Both the position numbers and the translations under genes were made by a program. Positions 1 to 5,272 of a stretch of DNA of 5,463 bases are shown one piece after another; within the stretch, counting starts at the first letter, position 1, and every line of letters starts with the position of its first letter. The notes below the pieces were generated by a model. That model had not been told where the DNA came from. It made no database searches and saw nothing but the letters and a program-made list of their open reading frames with translations. The stretch is from JAUQQI01 sp040289115 (GTDB lineage: Bacteria > Chloroflexota > Dehalococcoidia > JAUQQI01). The stretch spans positions 1 through 5,463 of the forward strand of contig PSKS01000095.1 in NCBI GenBank assembly GCA_040289115.1, in the 5' to 3' direction.

Positions 1-986
1 CGGCCGCCCGCCACGGCATCCTGATTAAGGGCGGCCGATTCATCGAGGCCCTGGCCCGGGCGGACGTTTTGCTCATCGACAAAACGGGGACCATCACCAT
101 CGGCCGGCCTCGGGTGGCCGAAATTTTGCCCCTGAACGGGTGGTCTGAAGCCGAGGTTTTGGGACTTGCGGCCGCGGCCGAAACCGGCTCCGACCACCCC
201 ATCGCCGTTGCCATCCGGTCGGCGGCGCGGGAATGGGGGCTTGAACCTTGGGCGGCCGAAGGAGTTCAAGAGCTTCCAGGACTGGGGGTTCGGGCCGTGG
301 TGGACGGGCGGTGGGTCGTGGTAAGCCGGCCGGAAAGCCTGGGCCTGGACGCCGCCCCGCCGGGGAAGACGGCGGTGGGCGTGGCCCTGGAAGGGCCCGA
401 CGGCGCCCCACGCGTCTGCGGCCTCATTACCCTGACCGACGGCCTCCGGCCCGAGGTTCCCGGGGCCCTGCGGGCCCTCCGATCCCTGGGGATCCGTCAC
501 CTGGAACTGCTTACGGGCGACCGGCCCCAGGCGGCCGCCGTCCTGGCCGAAGGCCTGGGCATTCCGTACCGGGCGGGCCTCATGCCCGAAGGGAAGCTGG
601 GGGTAGTGCGGGACTTCCAGGCCCGGGGGCACACGGTGGTGATGGTCGGAGACGGCATCAACGACGCCCCCGCCCTGGCCGCCGCCGACGTGGGGATCGC
701 CATGGGGGCCGTCGGCAGCGACGTGGCCGTGGAGACGGCCCCGGTGGTCCTCCTTGGGGAAGACTGGCGGCTGGTTCCGGCCGCCCTCGCCCTGGCCCGG
801 CGGACCGTTCGGGTGATAAAGCTCAACCTGCTCTTTACGGCCGGATATAACCTGGTGGGTTTGGGCCTAGCGGTCCTGGGGCTTTTGCCCGTCCCGGTGG
901 CCGCGGCCGCCCAGGCTATTCCGGACCTACTCATCCTGGGCAACTCGGCCCGACTCCTCGGCTGGCGGCCGCCCCGCAACCCCTGA
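1..986 (+). CDS. Heavy-metal-translocating P-type ATPase (P1B-like), C-terminal part, 5' end outside window
   Basis: Membrane pump that uses ATP to move a metal cation across the cytoplasmic membrane. The frame is open from base 3 with no stop, and the sequence before the TTG at 69 reads AARHGILIKGG, the usual lead-in to the phosphorylation site, so the gene is cut by the window edge and does not start at 69. In the 327 visible residues: DKTGT with the phosphorylated Asp at 26; the nucleotide-domain SDHP motif of P1B pumps at 63-66 (His65); GLGVRA at 93-98; TGD at 171-173; MPEGK at 194-198; and the hinge GDGIND at 216-221. Two membrane helices end the protein (about 270-293 and 297-318), followed by a short Arg/Pro tail. 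The metal-binding helices 1-6 and any CPx motif are off the edge. TM7 has N275 and YN at 282-283 as in copper pumps, but TM8 lacks the copper Met/Ser-Ser and the zinc Asp/His-Glu-Gly patterns, so the metal is left open. It lies 38 bases before def and probably is a separate unit. Confidence 0.93.
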   Translation, partial: AARHGILIKGGRFIEALARADVLLIDKTGTITIGRPRVAEILPLNGWSEAEVLGLAAAAETGSDHPIAVAIRSAAREWGLEPWAAEGVQELPGLGVRAVVDGRWVVVSRPESLGLDAAPPGKTAVGVALEGPDGAPRVCGLITLTDGLRPEVPGALRALRSLGIRHLELLTGDRPQAAAVLAEGLGIPYRAGLMPEGKLGVVRDFQARGHTVVMVGDGINDAPALAAADVGIAMGAVGSDVAVETAPVVLLGEDWRLVPAALALARRTVRVIKLNLLFTAGYNLVGLGLAVLGLLPVPVAAAAQAIPDLLILGNSARLLGWRPPRNP

Positions 987-1010
987 GGGCCGGCCGGCGG
1001 GGGGCTGGGG

Positions 1011-1016
1011 TATAAT
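1011..1016 (+). promoter_or_regulatory. Probable -10 box (TATAAT) of a leaderless promoter for the def-secDF operon
   Basis: A perfect TATAAT stands out in otherwise G/C-only DNA and ends 8 bases before the def ATG. With the usual 6-8 base distance from -10 box to start site, transcription would begin at about 1022-1025, at or next to the A of the start codon, giving an mRNA with little or no 5' leader. No TTGACA-like -35 box is seen at 16-18 bases upstream (about 987-995 is GC palindrome). There is no usable ribosome-binding site, since GGGG directly abuts the ATG. The TAA inside the box (1013-1015) is in frame with def and rules out a longer def protein. Position and sequence are seen; promoter activity is inferred. 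Confidence 0.62.
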
Positions 1017-1024
1017 TTGCGGGG

Positions 1025-1516
1025 ATGGCAGTTCGGGAGATTTTAAAATATCCAGACCCGCGCCTTCGAGTCAAGGCGAAGCGGGTCCGTGAGGTCGACG
1101 CCTCAGTCCAGCGGCTTGTCGACGACCTCGTCGACACGATGCGGGCCGCCAACGGGGTCGGGCTGGCCGCTACCCAGGTGGGCGTCCCCCTCCGGGTCGC
1201 GGTTGTCGAACCCCGGGACGGCCAGGTTATCGTCTTGATAAACCCCGAAATCGTCAAGACCTCCGGCCAGCGTCGGGTCGAGGAGGCCTGCCTCAGCATA
1301 CCCGGCTACTGGGGGGAGCTTACCCGGTCGGAGGCGGTGGTTGTCCGGGCCCTGGACCGCAACGGGCGGGAGTTCCGGCTTAAGGCCAGCGGCCTCCTCG
1401 CCCAGGCCCTGGAGCACGAAATCGACCACCTTAACGGCATCCTTTACATCGACCGCCTCGACCGCCCCGAAGACCTCCATCAGGTCGAGGCCGAGCCGGA
1501 GGAGGCGGCCACTTAG
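1025..1516 (+). CDS. def: Peptide deformylase
   Basis: Cytoplasmic metalloenzyme that hydrolyses the formyl group from the N-terminal formyl-methionine of new proteins, the step before methionine aminopeptidase. The 163 residues match the usual length of about 150-190. All three family motifs are present: motif 1 GVGLAATQVG at 44-53 (Gln51), motif 2 EACLS at 87-91 with metal ligand Cys89, and motif 3 HEIDH at 131-135 with metal ligands His131 and His135 and catalytic Glu132. The early segment REILKYPDPRLR is also typical. Motif 2 has Ala88 where most family members have Gly. The ATG is fixed by an in-frame TAA at 1013-1015 and lies 8 bases after a TATAAT box, so the message may be leaderless. 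It is the first gene of a tight cluster and its TAG stop directly touches the GTG of secD in the same frame. The C-terminal tail after about residue 147 is acidic and contains the secD ribosome-binding site. Confidence 0.97.
   Translation: MAVREILKYPDPRLRVKAKRVREVDASVQRLVDDLVDTMRAANGVGLAATQVGVPLRVAVVEPRDGQVIVLINPEIVKTSGQRRVEEACLSIPGYWGELTRSEAVVVRALDRNGREFRLKASGLLAQALEHEIDHLNGILYIDRLDRPEDLHQVEAEPEEAAT
1117..1136. repeat. Perfect 9-base inverted repeat with 2-base centre inside def
   Basis: TGTCGACGA at 1117-1125 is mirrored exactly by TCGTCGACA at 1128-1136, around CC. Two of the three GTCGAC hexamers in this part of def (1094, 1118, 1130) form the arms. It starts 92 bases after the def start and codes for part of the VDDLVDT helix. 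It could be a protein-binding site or an mRNA hairpin, or simply a result of alternating Val-Asp codons; no function is shown by the sequence. Confidence 0.4.
1498..1505 (+). promoter_or_regulatory. Ribosome-binding site for secD, inside the end of def
   Basis: GGAGGAGG, strongly complementary to the 16S rRNA 3' end, lies 11 bases before the GTG at 1517. It supports GTG as a true start for secD, rather than secD being reached only by readthrough of the def TAG. Confidence 0.65.
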
Positions 1517-2932
1517 GTGCGACGGGGGAACCTGCCCCTCTTTTTCTTCATCATCGGCCTGTCGGCCCTGGCCCTCTGGGTCGTCTGGCCGCAGAAGCCC
1601 GAAAACTACCTGCCGCCCATTCTGCCCTGGCCCGGCAACCCCGGAATCCACATCAAAATCGGCTCTTGGGAGTTCCACCGGCAGGGCTTCCGCCTCGGTC
1701 TGGACCTCCAGGGGGGCACCAACTTGGTCTACCAGGCGGACCTCTCAAAAATCGACCCCCAGGACCGGGAGTCGGCCCTGAACGCCCTGGTCCACACCAT
1801 CGAGCGGCGGGTTAACGCTTACGGAGTAACCGAGGCGGTGGTCCAGCGGATGGGAAACGACCGGGTCGCCGTCCAACTGCCGGGCGTCCGCGACATCGAG
1901 GAGGCCAAGCGGCTCATCGGCCAGACAGCCCAGCTCGTTTTCAAGGAGCGAACATATGACCCGGCCGGCAACCCCACCGACAACGACATCGGCCTCACCG
2001 GGGCCGACCTGCGCCGGGCCTACCCCTGTACCGATCAGCTCGGCCGGCCGGCCGTCTGTCTCGAGTTTAACGACCGGGGAACCAAAATCTGGGCCGACGT
2101 CACCACCCGTCTGGCCGGCCGGCCCGACGCCGCCGTCGCCATCTTTTTGGACAACGAGCTCCTTACGGCCCCGGTGGTCCGCACCCCCATCCTTCAGGGC
2201 CGGACCATCATCGAAGGCAACTTCACCCTGGACTCGGCCCGCCTCCTAGCCACCCAGCTCAACTCCGGCGCCCTGCCCGTGCCCATCAAGGTTATCCGCC
2301 AGGAGGACGTGGGGGCCACCCTTGGGGCTGACTCCATCCGCAAAAGCCTCATTGCCGGCATTCTGGGAATTCTGGGCGTCACGGTCTTCATGGCCGGGTA
2401 TTACCGGTTCCCCGGCCTCGTGGCCGACGTGGCTCTGCTTATATACGCTTTAATCGTGCTGGCCACCTTTAAGCTGATCCCCGTCACCCTGACCTTGGCG
2501 GGCATCGCCGGTTTCATCCTCTCGGTGGGAATGGCCGTTGACGCCAACATCCTCATCTTCGAGCGGATGCGGGAGGAGCTTCGGGCCGGCCGGACCCTAG
2601 GCGCCGCCCTGGAGGCCGGCTTTAACCGGGCCTGGACCTCCATCCGGGACAGCAACGTCTCTACCCTGATTACCTGCGGCATCCTCTGGGTCTTCGCCAG
2701 CAGCCTGGGGACCCCGCTCCTCCAAGGCTTCGCCCTCACCCTGGCCATCGGGGTGGTGGTGAGCATGTTCAGTGCTATCACCGTTACCCGCAACTTCCTG
2801 CGGCTGGCCCACGAGCTGTGGTTCGCCCGGCCGGACGCCCTGGAAAGCCCCCTGGTCCGATTCCTCTTCGATGTGGAGCCGGAGGTGGCTAAGCGGGTAA
2901 CGGCCCAAACCTGGAAGCCGGTGAGCCGCTGA
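1517..2932 (+). CDS. secD: Protein translocase subunit SecD
   Basis: Membrane partner of SecYEG which, with SecF, uses the ion gradient to pull exported proteins out on the far side. Of 471 residues, TM1 is at about 7-24 and is followed by the signature GLDLQGG at 61-67. The large outer P1 domain spans about 90-265, including ERRVNAYGVTE (96-106), QLPGV (120-124) and IGQTAQL (134-140). A five-helix bundle follows at about 275-430. The TM4 motif VDANILIFERMREE (341-354) carries Asp342, corresponding to the Asp needed for proton-driven action in E. coli SecD, and a conserved loop follows at 368-383. The protein is shorter than the 615-residue E. coli SecD, mainly because the P1 head is reduced, as is usual in Gram-positive-type proteins. 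Two Cys in P1 (171, 181) could form a disulfide. The start is GTG, chosen for the upstream GGAGGAGG and the well-placed TM1. It touches def, and secF follows after one base. Confidence 0.97.
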   Translation: MRRGNLPLFFFIIGLSALALWVVWPQKPENYLPPILPWPGNPGIHIKIGSWEFHRQGFRLGLDLQGGTNLVYQADLSKIDPQDRESALNALVHTIERRVNAYGVTEAVVQRMGNDRVAVQLPGVRDIEEAKRLIGQTAQLVFKERTYDPAGNPTDNDIGLTGADLRRAYPCTDQLGRPAVCLEFNDRGTKIWADVTTRLAGRPDAAVAIFLDNELLTAPVVRTPILQGRTIIEGNFTLDSARLLATQLNSGALPVPIKVIRQEDVGATLGADSIRKSLIAGILGILGVTVFMAGYYRFPGLVADVALLIYALIVLATFKLIPVTLTLAGIAGFILSVGMAVDANILIFERMREELRAGRTLGAALEAGFNRAWTSIRDSNVSTLITCGILWVFASSLGTPLLQGFALTLAIGVVVSMFSAITVTRNFLRLAHELWFARPDALESPLVRFLFDVEPEVAKRVTAQTWKPVSR

Positions 2933-2933
2933 G

Positions 2934-3881
2934 ATGTTGGACCTGGTGGGCAAACGTCACTACTTCTTCCTGCTGTCCCTTCTAGTGACCGTCCCGGGGG
3001 TCATCTCCCTGCTCATCCCACCGGCCCTGCGGCTAGGCATCGACTTCACCAGCGGGACGACTATGACCCTTCGATTTCAGCGGCCGGTAGGGCTGGCAGA
3101 CCTTCGGGCCGCCTTTGCCGACCTGGGCCACCCGGATGCCATCATTCAGGTGACCGGCGGGGGCGACTTCATCGTCCGGACCCGACCCTTGAGCGAGCTG
3201 GAAGGCGGGGCCGGCGAAGAGTCGGCCCGGAGCCGGTTGATGGAGGCCCTGCAGGGGCGGTTCGGGCCGGTCGAGGTCCTCGACTTTGCCACCATCTCCC
3301 CGGTGGTGGCCGCTGAGACGGTCCGAAATTCCGCCCTGGCCGTGGCCGCCGCCTCGGCGGGGATCTTGCTGTATCTTACCCTTGCCTTTCGGAGCGTCCG
3401 GCACCCCCTCCGCTACGGGGTCTGTGCGGTGGTGGCCCTCCTCCACGACGCCCTGGTCGTCATCGGAGTCTTCTCGATTTTGGGTAAAATTTCGGGGCTT
3501 GAGGTGGATACCCTCTTCATCACGGCCCTGCTCACCGTCATCGGCTTCAGCGTCCACGATACCATCGTGGTCTTTGACCGGATCCGGGAAAACGCCCGGC
3601 GGCTACCGGGGGCAGATTTCCCGTCGGTGGTCAACTACAGCCTGCTGCAGACCATAGGCCGGTCCCTGAACACCTCCCTTACGGTAATCTTTACCCTGAC
3701 AGCCCTCCTCTTATTCGGGGGCGTCACCATCCGGTCCTTTGTGCTGGCCCTGCTCATCGGCATTGTCAGCGGAACCTACAGCTCCATCTTCAACGCCAGC
3801 ATGCTGCTAGTGGCCTGGAATGAGGGCGACTTCGGCCGGCTGACCCGGCGGTTATTCCGGCCGGCCCTGACGGGGGGATAA
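2934..3881 (+). CDS. secF: Protein translocase subunit SecF
   Basis: Second half of the SecDF export motor, in the cytoplasmic membrane. The 315 residues have TM1 at about 10-30 and the signature GIDFTSGT at 35-42, with Ser40 replacing the more common Gly. A short outer P4-type domain lies at about 43-120, with a hydrophilic Gly/Glu-rich stretch at 88-100. Five more helices lie at about 131-152, 161-182, 191-211, 249-265 and 267-294. The family motif GFSVHDTIVVFDRIREN is at 204-220; Asp209 and Arg217 correspond to key residues of SecF TM4. It is followed by SLLQTIGRSLNTSLT at 236-250 and GTYSSIFNAS at 280-289. The ATG lies one base after the secD TGA, with only a weak GGTGAG (2920-2925) as ribosome site, so translation probably depends on ribosomes finishing secD. 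No yajC is seen in the cluster. Confidence 0.97.
   Translation: MLDLVGKRHYFFLLSLLVTVPGVISLLIPPALRLGIDFTSGTTMTLRFQRPVGLADLRAAFADLGHPDAIIQVTGGGDFIVRTRPLSELEGGAGEESARSRLMEALQGRFGPVEVLDFATISPVVAAETVRNSALAVAAASAGILLYLTLAFRSVRHPLRYGVCAVVALLHDALVVIGVFSILGKISGLEVDTLFITALLTVIGFSVHDTIVVFDRIRENARRLPGADFPSVVNYSLLQTIGRSLNTSLTVIFTLTALLLFGGVTIRSFVLALLIGIVSGTYSSIFNASMLLVAWNEGDFGRLTRRLFRPALTGG
3872..3878 (+). promoter_or_regulatory. Ribosome-binding site for the ABC-2 permease
   Basis: GGGGGGA at the end of secF lies 6 bases before the ATG at 3885. It is a G-rich rather than a standard AGGAGG match, but the spacing suits the start, which is only three bases past the secF TAA and in the same frame as secF. 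Confidence 0.45.
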
Positions 3882-3884
3882 AGA

Positions 3885-4829
3885 ATGGGTGCCATCCTGT
3901 TCAAGGAGCTGCGGGCCCGGGCGCGGAGCCCCCGAACCGTCCTCCTGTTGACCTTCTATCTGGTCCTGCTGGCCGGCCTCTCATTTCTTTACTTCCGAGC
4001 TTTGGCCGACCAGCCCCTCCGGGGCGGGGCGCAAGCTGCGGCCACCGGCCGGGCCATCTTCACCGCCATCGTAACGGTGGAGCTTCTCCTGGTGTGCTTT
4101 CTTACTCCCAGCTTCACCGCCGGCCTGGTGGCCGGGGAGCGGGAGCGACAGACCCTTGACCTCCTGATAACCACCCCGATCGCCTCTTACGCCATCGTTT
4201 TCGGCAAGCTGTTCGCCGCCCTGGCCGTCATCACCCTCCTCATCGTCACGGCGGTGCCCGTTCAGAGTGTGGCGTTCATGCTGGGGGGCGTTGACCCCCT
4301 GCAGATCGTGACCGCATCGCTCCTGCTACTCATCACCGCCCTCGCCTTTGGGGCCCTGGGCCTCCTCAGCTCGGCAGTTATGCGCACCAGCCTGGCGGCC
4401 ACGGTCCTGGCCTACGCCCTGGTGCTGGCCTTGGTGCTTGGGGCCGGCTTTCTGCGGGATCTGACGGCCGATACACCGGTCGCACGGTACACCGGCGTTC
4501 TGGCCTACATTGACCCCTTCTCGGCGGTGGGAAGCGCCCTGGGCATCCAGCGTTTCGAGGTGACCGCCCGGCCCCTTGGAGGCCCCGAGCTGAACCAGCG
4601 CATTCGCATCGTTGAGGCCAGGCCCCTCCCGGTCCAAGCCGACCAGCCGGTGCCGGGAATGCAGCCCGGTCTTGGGGCGGTCCGCCCGAACCCGGTTCCG
4701 GTGCCCCCGGTGGTGCGGGAGCTCATCCGGCCGGCCGATGGGCGCGTAATCCCTTACTATTTGGCGGCCTATCTGGCCATGACCGGCCTATCGTTGGCCT
4801 TCTCGGCCCGGCTCTTGCGACAGATATGA
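3885..4829 (+). CDS. ABC-2 family transporter permease
   Basis: Membrane subunit of an ABC transporter, of the group that includes NatB-like and CcmB-like exporters; the cargo is unknown. The 314 residues begin with a short amphipathic, Arg-rich segment (FKELRARARSPRT, 6-18). About six hydrophobic helices follow, at about 19-38, 58-80, 103-130, 140-164, 168-190 and 290-308. The family hallmark GERERQTLDLLITTPI is at 84-99, in the cytoplasmic coupling region after TM2. Between TM5 and TM6 is a soluble loop of about 100 residues (191-289), probably outside the cell, with a proline-rich stretch at 247-275. No ATPase gene lies next to it, so its partner must be off the window or elsewhere in the genome. 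It is joined to secF by a 3-base gap and to the BON gene by a 4-base ATGA overlap, so it is expressed with the Sec genes. The family call is firm; the role is not known. Confidence 0.85.
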   Translation: MGAILFKELRARARSPRTVLLLTFYLVLLAGLSFLYFRALADQPLRGGAQAAATGRAIFTAIVTVELLLVCFLTPSFTAGLVAGERERQTLDLLITTPIASYAIVFGKLFAALAVITLLIVTAVPVQSVAFMLGGVDPLQIVTASLLLLITALAFGALGLLSSAVMRTSLAATVLAYALVLALVLGAGFLRDLTADTPVARYTGVLAYIDPFSAVGSALGIQRFEVTARPLGGPELNQRIRIVEARPLPVQADQPVPGMQPGLGAVRPNPVPVPPVVRELIRPADGRVIPYYLAAYLAMTGLSLAFSARLLRQI

Positions 4830-5272
4830 CGGTGCAGGAGGCATTGCCCCCCATGGCCGAAGCTGACGTTGACCTTTGGGAAGACGTCCACGAAGCCCTT
4901 CTCCTGGCCGAACCCACCTCGGTAAGCGACATCAAAATCACCGTCGAAGACGGGGTGGTGGTCCTCGAGGGGGTCGTCCGCACCGAAGTTGCCAAACAGC
5001 TAGCCCCCACCATCGTGGGGACGATCCCATGGGTCAAGCGGGTTATTAACCGGCTGGTAAGCGATACCGAGCTTCAGATTCGGGTTGCCTCGGCCATCAC
5101 CTCGGACCCCCGCTTTCGCCGGTGCGGGCCCGTTCGGGTTGAGTCTTTCCTGGGCAACGTTCGCCTCCAGGGCAGGGTACCTACAGCCGAACACAAGGTG
5201 TTGGCCGAGCAGATCGCCCGGCAGGTGCCCGGGGTCAAGGCGCTGGTCAACGAGCTGACGGTTGGCCTCTGA
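4826..5272 (+). CDS. Protein with two BON domains, no signal peptide
   Basis: BON domains are small folds thought to bind lipids or other ligands, best known from OsmY and from the potassium-binding protein Kbp. The 148 residues hold two copies. The first is at about 17-79, with the core DIKITVEDGVVVLEGVV (35-51) and the closing PWVKRVINRLVS (68-79). The second is at about 82-147, with VRVESFLGNVRLQGRVPT (103-120) and PGVKALVNELTV (135-146). The N-terminus is polar and acidic with no signal peptide, lipobox or membrane helix, so the protein is probably cytoplasmic, unlike OsmY. The start given uses the ATGA overlap with the permease, which has no ribosome site. The in-frame ATG at 4853 (residue 10) is preceded by AGGAGG at 4836-4841 and may be the real start, giving 139 residues without loss of either domain. 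Its 3' end overlaps the opposing gene. The exact role is unknown. Confidence 0.87.
   Translation: MTVQEALPPMAEADVDLWEDVHEALLLAEPTSVSDIKITVEDGVVVLEGVVRTEVAKQLAPTIVGTIPWVKRVINRLVSDTELQIRVASAITSDPRFRRCGPVRVESFLGNVRLQGRVPTAEHKVLAEQIARQVPGVKALVNELTVGL
4836..4841 (+). promoter_or_regulatory. Ribosome-binding site that favours an internal start (ATG 4853) for the BON gene
   Basis: AGGAGG lies 11 bases before the in-frame ATG at 4853 and 8 bases after the first ATG at 4828, so it can serve only the second start. It makes the 139-residue form a serious alternative to the 148-residue form begun at the ATGA overlap. Confidence 0.5.

Noticed and set aside
248..850. 200-residue frame on the plus strand inside the ATPase gene
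   Set aside because: Very rich in Arg, Gly and Pro with no motif; a shadow of the high-GC coding sequence in another frame.
69..986. TTG at 69 as the start of a short, soluble-domain ATPase protein
   Set aside because: The frame stays open upstream to base 3 and encodes the conserved AARHGILIKGG lead-in, so the gene runs off the left edge.
971..1005. Rho-independent terminator after the ATPase gene
   Set aside because: CCCCGC (972-977) can pair with GCGGGG (997-1002), but the loop is 19 bases and no T-run follows; the next bases are G-rich and then the TATAAT box.
1449..1466. Short direct repeat GACCGCC-TC-GACCGCC near the def 3' end
   Set aside because: Explained by Asp-Arg-Leu-Asp-Arg-Pro codons; only two copies and no wider array.
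1514..1516. Recoded TAG giving a real Def-SecD fusion protein
   Set aside because: A strong GGAGGAGG before the GTG and a normal SecD N-terminus favour two separate proteins; kept only as a point to test.
1103..1678. 191-residue minus-strand frame across def and secD
   Set aside because: Lies opposite two firmly identified genes and shows no domain or hydrophobic pattern; a high-GC antisense shadow.
5005..5020. Hairpin CCCCAC-CATC-GTGGGG inside the BON gene as a terminator
   Set aside because: No T-run follows and it lies well within the first BON domain, more than 250 bases before the stop; probably chance in coding sequence.
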